Below, in pieces: positions 36,730 to 45,245 of a stretch of 64,000 nucleotides of DNA. The position numbers were made by a program, and so were the translations under genes. Each line of letters opens with the position of its first letter. Positions within the stretch are counted from its first letter, which is position 1. This DNA comes from Schlegelella_A sp038231215 (GTDB lineage Bacteria > Pseudomonadota > Gammaproteobacteria > Burkholderiales > Burkholderiaceae_C), in contig JBBRLS010000004.1 in NCBI GenBank assembly GCA_038231215.1, positions 62,001 to 126,000 of the forward strand, read 5' to 3'. The notes beneath the pieces are model-generated. The model worked only from the letters and a program-made list of their open reading frames with translations, did no database searches and was not told where the DNA came from.

Positions 36730-37730
36730 CGATCCTTCTTCGGCGCGCGCCTGACGACGCGAGCCGTCGCCTTCGCCGTCGCGCGTGTCTTGCTCGTCTC
36801 GCGCGTCTTGCGCAGGGAGGGTGCGACCTCGCCGTCATTCATCACGTCGTTCCAGGTGTAAAGGCCGATGCGGACGCGCCGGTCGCGAACGCGCGCCGCG
36901 GCGGCGTCGGCATCGACGAGCGATTGCAGGGCCGGCACGGTCGCCGCGAGCAGCGCCTGCCATTGCGCCTTGGCGATGTCGCGAAAGGCGGCCATCGACT
37001 CGGCCGAGAGCTCGTCGGCGAACACCGCCTGCTCGACATGTGGTGGCTCATCGGCGAGCACGTTGGCCACTGCCGCGCGCAGGTGGTCGCCGACGTTGCC
37101 GCCGAGGAACCCGTAGGCCCGGTCGCTGTCGCCCGCGGCGACCACGCTCTCTCGCAGAAGCTTCACGGTGTCATCCTCGACGCTGACGAGCCCGAGTCGG
37201 CACAGCTCGTCGAGCAGGCTGCGCGGATGCACGTCCTGCGTCACCGACCGGGCGAGCGCCTCGAAGCTCGGCGCCGCGCCCTGTCGTGGCAAGGTGATCG
37301 GCTGACCGCGCCGGTTCTTGAGCGCAGGGTCGGCACGCCAGCGCGTAAAGACCTGAGTCGCGGGCGAAGGGCGGGGCGGCGGCAGGCCGCCTTCGGCGAC
37401 GAGCAGGCGCGTCACTTCGCGACGCGTCAGGCCAGTCGCGGTGCTGACCCGGCTGACGATGCGCTGCCCGGCCTCGGGCGGTTGCGCCTTGCGTGCGGCC
37501 TCGACGAAGGCGGCCTTGAGAAGGTCCTCGACGGCGGCGAAGGGCAGGCCGCGCGCCACTGCCAACGCGGCGATCGGCTCGAGCAGCGAGGCGAGGGCGC
37601 CCGTCATCGCCGGGCCGCCTGGCACTGCCGCTGCCCTGGGCGTGGCCGCCGTCGGCGCTGCCGCCGCTCGCTGCATCGCGCTGAGCGGTGTGGGCGGCGC
37701 CGGAGGGCGCTTGCGCGGGGTCGAACTCAC
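36726..37730 (-). CDS. DUF6502-like protein with helix-turn-helix region
   Basis: A 334-residue cytoplasmic protein. After a Pro/Ala-rich N-terminus, residues 43-80 are helical and residues 92-112 (VSRVSTATGLTRREVTRLLV) look like a helix-turn-helix, so DNA binding is plausible. The segment VFTRWRADPALKN and LLDELCRLGLVSVEDDTVKLL resemble the DUF6502 family. The C-terminus is a basic Lys/Arg/Thr-rich tail. It sits between two DUF5666 lipoprotein genes, 89 bp after B and overlapping A by 4 bp, so a regulatory role for them is an inference. Confidence 0.7.
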   Translation of the reverse strand: MSSTPRKRPPAPPTPLSAMQRAAAAPTAATPRAAAVPGGPAMTGALASLLEPIAALAVARGLPFAAVEDLLKAAFVEAARKAQPPEAGQRIVSRVSTATGLTRREVTRLLVAEGGLPPPRPSPATQVFTRWRADPALKNRRGQPITLPRQGAAPSFEALARSVTQDVHPRSLLDELCRLGLVSVEDDTVKLLRESVVAAGDSDRAYGFLGGNVGDHLRAAVANVLADEPPHVEQAVFADELSAESMAAFRDIAKAQWQALLAATVPALQSLVDADAAAARVRDRRVRIGLYTWNDVMNDGEVAPSLRKTRETSKTRATAKATARVVRRAPKKDR

Positions 37731-37819
37731 GGCACGAGTCTACGAGCGGCCGGGCCCGCCGAGAGGCGGGCCCGAACCGGCCAACGAGTGGCCGCATGGC
37801 GCAAGTTTGCGGTCCGTGT

Positions 37820-39040
37820 TCAGCCGCCGAAGGCGATGCGCATCGCCTGCAGCGTCGTGCCATCGGCGGAGAGCGTGCCATGCACCTCGAGCTGGACACC
37901 AACGGCAAGTGTCGCCGCCGAGCCGCGCTCGTAGAAGATGTTCGGCGACGCATAGCTCACCGTCACGCCGCGCAGCACGAAGGTCTGCGCCACCGTGTCG
38001 ATTGCGGTGACCGCGCCGTGCAGCTCGAAGCCCGTGGCGCGAACCGTTTCGTGCGTCTCCACCTCGACGCTGGTCGCGATGACGACTCCGTTGCTCGAGG
38101 TGCCTTTGACTTCCACCTGCGCGCCCAGGACGATGCCCGCGCCGCCGTCCTTCAGCTCGGCCTTGCTCGCGTCGACGGGGATGCCGTTGACGCTGAACTG
38201 GGTGGTCGACGTGAAGGCCGTGACGCTGCCCTCCAGATGCGCGGCGTCCGAGTCGCCGACCGGCGGCGCACCGCCACCGACTCGCGTCGCCACCCAGGCG
38301 CCGGCAACCTGTGTCGTCTGCAGGCGAACCGACACCAGCACCCCGTTGGCAAGATTGGCCGGGACGCCCGTCACGCCTGCGTAGGAGATGAGCGTGCCGC
38401 CCATCGTGAAGGTCTTGGCGGTCGTGTCGAGGTTGGCGACGATGCCGCGGATCTTGTAGCCGGCCAGCGCCATCGTCGAGCCGACGCGCGTCGCGGTGTA
38501 GATGCCGGTCGTCGGGTCGAGCTGGCCGTGCATTTCGACGAGCATGCCGACGGTGACGCCGGCGAGGCCACCGACCAGGCGCTCGTCGAACACCGTGGTG
38601 TCGAGCACGAGCACCGTCTGGCCGAGGATGACGAGGCTCTTGGCCGTCGTGTCGACGGCGCTCACGGGGCCGACCAGCGCGGCACCGAAGACGATTTCGG
38701 TGGCCGTCGCCTTCGGGCCGGTGCCGTCGTCGCTGATGACGCCGCCATGGATCTGCGCCGTCATGCCGAGCTTGAGGTTGTCTTTGCTGCTCGCGCTGCC
38801 GTCGTCGTTGCTGACGTGCGCGGTGCTGTCATCGAAGCGCACGCCGTTGACGATGATCGAGCCGAAGCCGGTGATTGGACCGGCTGCGAACGAGGCCGCC
38901 TTGGGCGCGCCGCTGCCCGAGGCGCTGGGGCCGGCATCGCCGCCTCCGCCGCAGCCGGCCACGAGGACGGTCGCGAAGGCGAGTTGCGCAAGGGCGAGTC
39001 GGGCCGACGAGCGCGGCGCGGGGAAGGATCGAAGGTTCAT
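37820..39040 (-). CDS. DUF5666 repeat lipoprotein B
   Basis: A 406-residue predicted lipoprotein with lipobox LVAGC (Cys30) and a Gly-rich linker. The mature chain repeats the units seen in protein A: GPITGFGSIIVNGVRFDD, IRGIVANLDTTAKTFTMGGTLISY, LEGSVTAFTSTTQFSVNGIPVD and LHGAVTAIDTVAQTFVLRGVTVSY. Alignment by eye runs end to end with A, so the pair arose by duplication, later split by the DUF6502 gene. The ATG at 39040 follows GGGAG. It heads the minus-strand operon and is divergent from the cyclase gene over 238 bp. Confidence 0.8.
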   Translation of the reverse strand: MNLRSFPAPRSSARLALAQLAFATVLVAGCGGGGDAGPSASGSGAPKAASFAAGPITGFGSIIVNGVRFDDSTAHVSNDDGSASSKDNLKLGMTAQIHGGVISDDGTGPKATATEIVFGAALVGPVSAVDTTAKSLVILGQTVLVLDTTVFDERLVGGLAGVTVGMLVEMHGQLDPTTGIYTATRVGSTMALAGYKIRGIVANLDTTAKTFTMGGTLISYAGVTGVPANLANGVLVSVRLQTTQVAGAWVATRVGGGAPPVGDSDAAHLEGSVTAFTSTTQFSVNGIPVDASKAELKDGGAGIVLGAQVEVKGTSSNGVVIATSVEVETHETVRATGFELHGAVTAIDTVAQTFVLRGVTVSYASPNIFYERGSAATLAVGVQLEVHGTLSADGTTLQAMRIAFGG

Positions 39041-39094
39041 GAAGTACTCCCAGAAGGCGATCGGGCCGAGACGTTCGACCTTGGCCGGCATCGT

Positions 39095-39115
39095 AAATGT
39101 GCAACCAGCACATTT
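39095..39115. promoter_or_regulatory. CRP-like dyad between DUF5666 and cyclase genes
   Basis: Perfect 8-base arms, AAATGTGC (39095-39102) and GCACATTT (39108-39115), with AACCA between. The outer AAATGTG/CACATTT matches the CRP consensus half-sites, but the spacing between them is 7 rather than 8 bases. It is 55-75 bp upstream of the DUF5666-B start and about 165 bp upstream of the cyclase start. Confidence 0.5.
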
Positions 39116-39278
39116 GGAAGCGACGTTACACCTTGCGACAGGGTTCGCGAGACTTCCGTCGCACTCGGCGCGCGCGGCCCCGACGTGCGGTCGCGAGCCG
39201 GCGACGAGCGGTCGAGCGGCACAATCGGCAGCGATGAGCGGGCGACCGAGGTTCAGCGATGCATCGGAAGGAAGGCCA

Positions 39279-41075
39279 GTGACCGACACGGAATCGAAGC
39301 AACGCCTGGCGGCGATCCTGGCCGCCGATGCGGCGGGCTATTCGCGCCTGATGGCGGCCGACGAGCGAGCGACGATGGCTGCGCTCGATGCGGCACGGGC
39401 GCTGTTCCGCAGCAAGGTCGAAGCTCATCGAGGCCGGGTCGTCGACACGGCGGGTGATTCCGTGCTCGCAGTGTTCGAGACCGCCATCGGCGCGGTTTCG
39501 GCAGCGCTTGCGGTTCAGCGCGATCTCGATGCGTCGTGCACCTCGGTGCCCGAGGATCGGCAGATGCGCTTTCGCATCGGCGTCCACCTCGGCGACGTGA
39601 TCGAGAAAGGCGACGGCACGGTCTACGGCGACGGTGTGAACATCGCCGCGCGCTTGCAGGCGCTCGCAGAGATCGGCGGGATCACGGTCTCCGACGCAGT
39701 CCAGGGCGCGGTTCGCGGCAGGGTGACCGCGAGCTTCGTCGACCAGGGCGAGCAGGCGGTGAAGAACATGCCCCACCCGGTGCGCGCGTTCGCGGTCCGA
39801 ACCGGCGAGCTCGCGGCCGCGCCGGCTTTCGCGGCGCCGGTCGACACGCCGCTGATGCCGCTTTCGATCGCGGTGCTGCCCTTCACCAACATGAGCGGCG
39901 ACCCGGAGCAGGACTATTTCGCCGACGGCATGGTCGAGGACATCATCACCGCGCTGGCGCGGATGCGCATCTTCTTCGTGATCGCCCGCAATTCGAGCTT
40001 CGTCTACAAGGGCAGGGCGGTCGACATCAAGCAGGTCGGGCGCGAGCTCGGGGTGCGCTATGTGCTCGAGGGGAGCGTGCGCCGGTCGGGCAACCGGGTG
40101 CGCATCACCGGCCAGCTGATCGAGGCGGAGAACGGCCACCACGTCTGGGCCGACCGGTTCGAGGGGACGCTCGAGGACGTGTTCGACCTCCAGGACCGGA
40201 TCACCGAAAGCATCGTCTCGGCGATGGAGCCGAACCTGCGGCGCGCCGAGATCGCGCGCGCCCGCGTCAAGCCGACCGCCAACCTGCAGGCCTACGACCT
40301 GCTCTTGCGCGGCCTGCCCGGGCTGATGCCCGGCTCGACCCGGGCAGCGCAGGACGAGTCGGCGTCGTTCCTGCGCCAGGCGCTCGAGAAGGACCCCCGC
40401 TACGCGCTGGCCAAGGCGATGAGCGCGTTTGTCTGCATGCGGCGCATCGGCGACGGCTACGGCGATGCCGAGGACGTGAAGGCGGGATTGCGCCACGCCG
40501 ACGAGGCGCTCGCCGAAACGCGCGACGACCCGACGGTCTTGAGCTACGCCGGCCTGGCGCTCGCTTCGCTCGGCTACCGAATCCTCGGAGTCCGCGTGCT
40601 CGGGTTCCGCTACGACGAGGCGCTGCTCTCGATCGAGCGGGCCCTGAGCCTGAGCCCGAACCTGCTGTCGGTGCAGTTCAGCGCCGGCGTCGTGAAGTGT
40701 TTCGTCGGCGACCCCGAGCCGGCGCTCGTCCATTTCGAGCGGGCAATGCGGATGAGCCCGCTCGACCCCGGCATGAGCGCCTACGTCGCCATGGCGGGTG
40801 GCGCCCACGTGATGTGCGGCCGGTACGAGGAGGCGCTGGCCGCTGCGGAGCGCTCGGCCCACGACAGCCCGGAGTACGTCCTCGCCCACCGCCTCAAGGT
40901 CGCGGCGCTGGGCTTGCTCGGACGGCTCGACGAAGCCCGAGTCGCGGCGCGTCGCCTGCTCGAGCTGACGCCGCAGTTCACCGTGTCGCGGTACCGCAGC
41001 GTCGCCCCCTACAAGGATGCCGAGTGGCGCAGGCGCATCTGCGAGATCTTTCTCGCCGCCGGCGTGCCGAAGTGA
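39279..41075 (+). CDS. Class III adenylate/guanylate cyclase with TolB-like and TPR regions
   Basis: A 598-residue protein. The cyclase domain (about 1-165) opens RLAAILAADAAGYSRLM with metal-binding Asp17; the second metal Asp60 is in VDTAGDSVLAVF, and YGDGVNIAARLQALAE holds the transition-state Asn/Arg. Residues about 190-330 match the TolB-like segment of this family (LSIAVLPFTNMSGDPEQDYFADGM, VIARNSSFVYKG, LEGSVRRSGNRVRITGQLIE). The remainder is TPR-like helical repeats. No membrane helix is obvious. GTG at 39279 follows GGAAGGAAGG; an ATG at 39234 would add 15 residues. It would make cAMP or cGMP; nucleotide choice is not provable here. Confidence 0.85.
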   Translation: MTDTESKQRLAAILAADAAGYSRLMAADERATMAALDAARALFRSKVEAHRGRVVDTAGDSVLAVFETAIGAVSAALAVQRDLDASCTSVPEDRQMRFRIGVHLGDVIEKGDGTVYGDGVNIAARLQALAEIGGITVSDAVQGAVRGRVTASFVDQGEQAVKNMPHPVRAFAVRTGELAAAPAFAAPVDTPLMPLSIAVLPFTNMSGDPEQDYFADGMVEDIITALARMRIFFVIARNSSFVYKGRAVDIKQVGRELGVRYVLEGSVRRSGNRVRITGQLIEAENGHHVWADRFEGTLEDVFDLQDRITESIVSAMEPNLRRAEIARARVKPTANLQAYDLLLRGLPGLMPGSTRAAQDESASFLRQALEKDPRYALAKAMSAFVCMRRIGDGYGDAEDVKAGLRHADEALAETRDDPTVLSYAGLALASLGYRILGVRVLGFRYDEALLSIERALSLSPNLLSVQFSAGVVKCFVGDPEPALVHFERAMRMSPLDPGMSAYVAMAGGAHVMCGRYEEALAAAERSAHDSPEYVLAHRLKVAALGLLGRLDEARVAARRLLELTPQFTVSRYRSVAPYKDAEWRRRICEIFLAAGVPK

Positions 41076-41085
41076 GCGGGGCGTC

Positions 41086-42108
41086 GTGAGCTGCGCTGCT
41101 TCCTTCAGCCCCTGGCGGCTCGCGGTTGCGCCGATGATGGAGTGGACCGACCGCCACTGCCGCACCTTCCATCGCCTGCTGACGAAGCGGGCGCGCCTCT
41201 ACACCGAGATGGTGACGACCGGCGCCCTGTTGCATGGCGACGTCGCACGCCATCTCGACTTCGACATCGCCGAACATCCCGTCGCGCTCCAGCTCGGCGG
41301 CAGCGAGCCGGGCGATCTCGCGGCCTGCGCGCGGCTCGGCGAGCGCTGGGGCTACGCCGAGATCAACCTCAACTGCGGCTGCCCGAGCGAGCGGGTGCAG
41401 CGCGGCTCTTTCGGCGCCTGCCTGATGGCCGAGCCGGTGCTGGTCGCCGACTGCGTCAAGGCGATGCGCGATGCGGTCTCGCTGCCGGTGACAGTCAAGC
41501 ACCGGATCGGCATCGATCGTCTCGAAAGTTACGAGTTCGTGCGCGACTTCGTCGGCACCGTGGCGAGTGCGGGTGGCTGCGAGGCCTTCATCGTGCACGC
41601 CCGCAACGCCTGGCTGAAGGGCGTGAGTCCGAAAGAGAACCGCGAGCTGCCGCCGCTGCGCCACGAGGTCGTCGCTCGTCTGAAGCGCGACTTTCCGGCG
41701 CTGACCTTCGTGGTCAACGGCGGCGTGACGTCGCCCGCGCAGATCGCGACGCATCTGCAGTCGGTCGATGGCGTCATGATCGGCCGCGAGGCCTATCACC
41801 ATCCGTGGTCGCTCGCGTCGTGGGACTCTCTGTTCTTCGGCGACGCGCCGGGCATGCTCGATCGTGACGCAGTGGAAGGCGCGATGGTCGGCTACATGGC
41901 GCAGCGCGTGCGCAGCGACGGCGAACCCTGGTCGCGCATCGCCCGGCACATGCTCGGCCTGCGCCACGGCGAGCCCGGCGCGCGGCGCTGGCGCCAGGTC
42001 TGGTCCGACCATCGCCTGAAGGGCGAGCCGGCGCATGTCGTCTCCCGGCTCGCGCGCGCCGCGATGGCCGGCCACGACCACGAGCACGACGAGGCCTTGC
42101 CCGCCTGA
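41086..42108 (+). CDS. dusA: tRNA-dihydrouridine(20/20a) synthase
   Basis: A 340-residue FMN enzyme reducing uridines in the tRNA D-loop. VAPMMEWTDRHCRTFHRLLT, YTEMVTTGAL, INLNCGCPSERVQRGSFGACLM (catalytic Cys in CGCPS), VKHRIGID, HARNAWLKGVSPKENRELPPL and VNGGV are DusA landmarks; the AWLKG(V/L)SPKENR line separates DusA from DusB/C. The GTG start at 41086 lies 10 bp after the cyclase stop and supplies the usual PWRLAVAPM lead. Confidence 0.95.
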   Translation: MSCAASFSPWRLAVAPMMEWTDRHCRTFHRLLTKRARLYTEMVTTGALLHGDVARHLDFDIAEHPVALQLGGSEPGDLAACARLGERWGYAEINLNCGCPSERVQRGSFGACLMAEPVLVADCVKAMRDAVSLPVTVKHRIGIDRLESYEFVRDFVGTVASAGGCEAFIVHARNAWLKGVSPKENRELPPLRHEVVARLKRDFPALTFVVNGGVTSPAQIATHLQSVDGVMIGREAYHHPWSLASWDSLFFGDAPGMLDRDAVEGAMVGYMAQRVRSDGEPWSRIARHMLGLRHGEPGARRWRQVWSDHRLKGEPAHVVSRLARAAMAGHDHEHDEALPA

Positions 42109-42138
42109 ACATCATCAACGACGAGGAATACCACCGCC

Positions 42139-42798
42139 ATGGCCAACCGCAGCACCCCGCTCGACGAGACCCTGCGCGACTACCTGGTCGCCCATTCCGC
42201 GCGCGAGCACCCGGCGCAGATCGGTCTGCGCGAAGCGACGCGAACGCACCGCGCCGCCGGCATGCAGATCGGTCCCGAGCAGGCGCAGTTCATGGCCTTG
42301 CTCGTCAAGCTGATGGGCGTGCGTCGCGCCATCGAGATAGGCGTCTTCACCGGCTACAGCGCCCTCACCGTCGCCCTGGCGATGCCCGACGACGGACGGC
42401 TGCTCGCCTGCGACATCAGCGACGAGTACACGCGCGTCGGCCGCCCATTCTGGGAAGCGGCGGGCGTCGCTGGCAAGATCGAGCTGAAGCTCGCGCCAGC
42501 GAGCGAGACGCTCGATGCGCGCATCGCTGCGGGCGAGTCGGGTCGCTACGACTTCGCCTTCATCGACGCCGACAAGGCAGGCTACGACGCCTACTACGAG
42601 CGCTGCCTGGTGCTGCTGCGCCCGGGCGGCCTGATCGCCATCGACAACGTGCTCTGGGGCGGCGCGGTCGCCCGTCCGGCCGACGACGTCGACACCATGG
42701 CACTGCAGGCGCTCAACGACAAGATCCATGCCGACGAGCGCGTCGACATGGCGATGCTGCCGATCGGCGACGGCCTGACCCTGGCGCGCAAGCGCTAG
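42139..42798 (+). CDS. SAM-dependent O-methyltransferase (caffeoyl-CoA OMT-like)
   Basis: A 219-residue class I methyltransferase. IGPEQAQFMALLVKLMGVRRAIEIGVFTGYSALTVALAMP holds SAM motif I; LLACDISDEY, YDFAFIDADKAGYDAYYE and LIAIDNVLWGGAVA carry the metal-binding acidic residues of the cation-dependent OMT family 3. Bacterial members methylate catechol-like compounds; the natural substrate is unknown. It follows dusA by 30 bp with a GAGGAA SD. Confidence 0.92.
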   Translation: MANRSTPLDETLRDYLVAHSAREHPAQIGLREATRTHRAAGMQIGPEQAQFMALLVKLMGVRRAIEIGVFTGYSALTVALAMPDDGRLLACDISDEYTRVGRPFWEAAGVAGKIELKLAPASETLDARIAAGESGRYDFAFIDADKAGYDAYYERCLVLLRPGGLIAIDNVLWGGAVARPADDVDTMALQALNDKIHADERVDMAMLPIGDGLTLARKR

Positions 42799-42826
42799 GG
42801 TCAGCGCGAGCGCGTGGTTCTCTCGC

Positions 42827-43729
42827 TCAGGTCGGCGCCGGCCACTCGGCGCCGACGGCCGGCCAGGCCGCCAGCACGACGCCGACGAGCGCCAGCGCCA
42901 TCGCGCCGTACTGCCAGGCGTTCAGTGTCTCGCCGTAGACGTACACGCCGACCGCCGCCGCGCTGACCGGCAAGAAGACAGTGAAGACACCCGCCGACGA
43001 CGCCGGCACGCGCTTCAGGCCGGTCATCCACAACCAGACGGTGAGGATGCTCGCGCCGATCGAATACATGACGAGCAGTCCCCAGTACGACGAGTCGATG
43101 AACTTGAACTGGAAGCCGGGCAACTGCCAGAGTGCGAACGGCGTGACGAGCACGAGGCCCCAGAGATTGATGAGCGCGCTGATGCGCTTGGGACCGATGC
43201 GCGCCGCCAGCTTCTTGCCGATGACGACGTAGATCGCTTCGCAGGCCATCGCGCCGACGAGCAGCAGATTGCCGGCGAGCGTACCGATGCTTTCGCCTTC
43301 GTCGTCCTTGGCCAGCGAGACCAGGGCGATGCCGGCGATCGCGCAGGCGATGCCGGCAACGGCGCGCAAGCTCACGCGCTCCTCGAGGATGAGCCACGAC
43401 AGGACGGCGACCGTCGCCGGTATCGCCGCCATGATGACGCCGGCCGCGAGTGCCGAGCTCTGCTTCATGCCGTACAGCATGAAGACCGAGAACAGGAAGT
43501 TGCCGAAGAACGATTCGAGGAACACGAGCCGGTGCGCGCGCTTGTCGAGCGGGGCTTCGCCCGCGGGACGGCGCAGCCAGGGCGCCATCGCCACGGCGGC
43601 GATGGCAAAGCGCATCCAGGCCAGCAGGAAGATCGGGAAGACGATGACCAGCGCCTTCGAGAATCCGACGTAGCCGCCGACGATGGCCATCGCCAAGGCC
43701 AGGCACAGATACGCGAGCCACACATTCAT
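42827..43729 (-). CDS. EamA/DMT-family transporter
   Basis: A 300-residue inner-membrane protein with about ten hydrophobic helices in two EamA halves. WLAYLCLALAMAIVGGYVGFSKAL and FLESFFGNFLFSVFMLYGMKQSSALAAGVIMAAIPATVAVLSWLILEE-type segments are typical, as is PVSAAAVGVYVYGETL near the end. The start at 43729 overlaps the stop of a possible small upstream frame by 4 bp. It is convergent with the O-methyltransferase and downstream of the omega-aminotransferase; export of an amine or amino acid is only a guess. Confidence 0.85.
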   Translation of the reverse strand: MNVWLAYLCLALAMAIVGGYVGFSKALVIVFPIFLLAWMRFAIAAVAMAPWLRRPAGEAPLDKRAHRLVFLESFFGNFLFSVFMLYGMKQSSALAAGVIMAAIPATVAVLSWLILEERVSLRAVAGIACAIAGIALVSLAKDDEGESIGTLAGNLLLVGAMACEAIYVVIGKKLAARIGPKRISALINLWGLVLVTPFALWQLPGFQFKFIDSSYWGLLVMYSIGASILTVWLWMTGLKRVPASSAGVFTVFLPVSAAAVGVYVYGETLNAWQYGAMALALVGVVLAAWPAVGAEWPAPT

Positions 43730-43848
43730 GATGTTTGCCTCCGCTTGGCCGCCGCCATGTCCTCGGCGTGCCGTCGCGCGTTGCGCGCCAGCACGAAGCT
43801 CGCCGCGACAACGCCGATCGTCACCCGCGCGATGATGAGGGTCGCCAC
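43726..43848 (-). CDS. Possible 40-residue membrane miniprotein
   Basis: From a GTG at 43848 the frame codes for a short protein with one hydrophobic stretch (TLIIARVTIGVVAASFVLA) followed by a basic tail (RNARRHAEDMAAAKRRQTS). Its TGA overlaps the transporter ATG (ATGA), as in translationally coupled pairs, and it fills the 148 bp between the aminotransferase and the transporter. No family is recognised and no SD is obvious, so it may be chance. Confidence 0.3.
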   Translation of the reverse strand: MATLIIARVTIGVVAASFVLARNARRHAEDMAAAKRRQTS

Positions 43849-43877
43849 CGCGGCGGCGAGCCGCGGCGCGTCGCCGT

Positions 43878-45245
43878 TCAGGCGACCGTCTTCAGCACGT
43901 CGGCGATGGTGCTGATCGCCTGGTCGATGTGCGTGTCCTCGACGATCAGCGGCGGCGACAGGGCGATGATGTCGCCGGTCGTGCGGACCAGCACGCCGCG
44001 TTCGAAGCAGGTGCGAAAGACGTCGAAGGCGCGCTTGCCGGGCGCGCCCGGAATCGACTCGAGCTCGATCGCGCCGACCAGGCCGATGTTGCGCACGTCG
44101 ATCACGTGCGGCGATTCGGCCAGCGAATGCACGGCGTGCTCGAAGCCGGCGGCCATCTTCGCGCCGCGCGTCAACAGGCCCTCGTCGGCGTAGGTCTCGA
44201 GCGTGCCGAGCGCGGCGGCGCAGGCGAGGGGATGCGCCGAGTAGGTGTAGCCGTGCGGGAACTCGACGACGTGCTCGGGGCCTTGCATGAAGACGTCGTG
44301 GATGGCGCGCCGGGCGAACACCGCACCCATCGGTACGCAGCCGTTGGTGATGCCCTTGGCGACCGTCATGAGGTCGGGCGTGACCTTGAAATAGTCGGCC
44401 GCGAAAGGCGTGCCGAGGCGGCCGAAGCCGGTGATGACCTCGTCGAAGATGAGCAGGATGCCGTGCTTGTCGCAGATCGCGCGCAGGCGCTCGAGGTATC
44501 CCTTGGGCGGAATCAGCACGCCCGTCGAGCCGGCCACCGGCTCGACGATGACGGCGGCGATCGTCGATGCGTCGTGCAGCGCGACGATTCGCTCCAGGTC
44601 GTCGGCGAGCTCGGCGCCGTGCTCCGGCAGGCCACGCGAGAACGCATTCTTCTTCAGGTCGTGGGTGTGGCGCATATGGTCGACGCCGCCGACCATCGTG
44701 CCGAAGCTCTTGCGGTTGCCGGCGATGCCGCCGACCGAGATGCCGCCGAAGTTGACGCCGTGATAGCCGCGCTCGCGGCCGATCAGGCGCGTGCGCTGGC
44801 CTTCGCCGCGGGTGCGGTGATAGGCGATCGCCATCTTCAGCGCGGTCTCGACGGCCTCGGAGCCCGAGTTCGTGTAGAAGACCTTGTCGAGGCCTTCGGG
44901 CGCGAGTGCGACGAGCTTGGTCGCCAGCTCGAAGGACTTCGGATGCGCCATGTTGAAGGGCGGCGCGAAGTCCATTTCCGCGGCCTGCTCGGCGATGGCG
45001 CTCACGATCTTGGGCCGCGCGTGGCCTGCGTTCACGCACCACAGGCCGGCGACGGCGTCGAGCACCTGGCGGCCCTCGGGCGTCCAGTAGTGCATGCCCT
45101 TGGCCTTGGTCAGCAAGCGAGGCGCGGTCTTGAACTGGCGACTCGCCGTGAACGGCATCCAGAAGGCGTCGAGGTCGAGCGCTGCTGCGCCGGCCGCGGG
45201 GACGACGGGTGAGGGCGCGGCGGCGGGGTTCGGATCTTTGTGCAT
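43878..45245 (-). CDS. Class III omega-amino acid:pyruvate aminotransferase
   Basis: A 455-residue fold-type I PLP enzyme of the beta-alanine/omega-amino acid:pyruvate aminotransferase type. LDAFWMPFTASRQFK and YWTPEGRQVLDAVAGLWCVNAGHARP open the family; DKVFYTNSGSEAVETALKMA binds PLP phosphate; LLIFDEVITGFGRLG and MTVAKGITNGCVPMGAV carry the PLP-binding Asp and Lys. Likely donors are beta-alanine or similar omega-amines with pyruvate as acceptor. The N-terminal 20 residues are a Pro/Ala extension. It is divergent from aceA across an AT-richer 333-bp region. Confidence 0.9.
   Translation of the reverse strand: MHKDPNPAAAPSPVVPAAGAAALDLDAFWMPFTASRQFKTAPRLLTKAKGMHYWTPEGRQVLDAVAGLWCVNAGHARPKIVSAIAEQAAEMDFAPPFNMAHPKSFELATKLVALAPEGLDKVFYTNSGSEAVETALKMAIAYHRTRGEGQRTRLIGRERGYHGVNFGGISVGGIAGNRKSFGTMVGGVDHMRHTHDLKKNAFSRGLPEHGAELADDLERIVALHDASTIAAVIVEPVAGSTGVLIPPKGYLERLRAICDKHGILLIFDEVITGFGRLGTPFAADYFKVTPDLMTVAKGITNGCVPMGAVFARRAIHDVFMQGPEHVVEFPHGYTYSAHPLACAAALGTLETYADEGLLTRGAKMAAGFEHAVHSLAESPHVIDVRNIGLVGAIELESIPGAPGKRAFDVFRTCFERGVLVRTTGDIIALSPPLIVEDTHIDQAISTIADVLKTVA

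Noticed and set aside
38502..39278. Long N-terminal extension of the cyclase
   Set aside because: It runs antisense through the DUF5666-B gene; the cyclase family begins at RLAAILAADAAGYSRLM after a good SD at the GTG at 39279.
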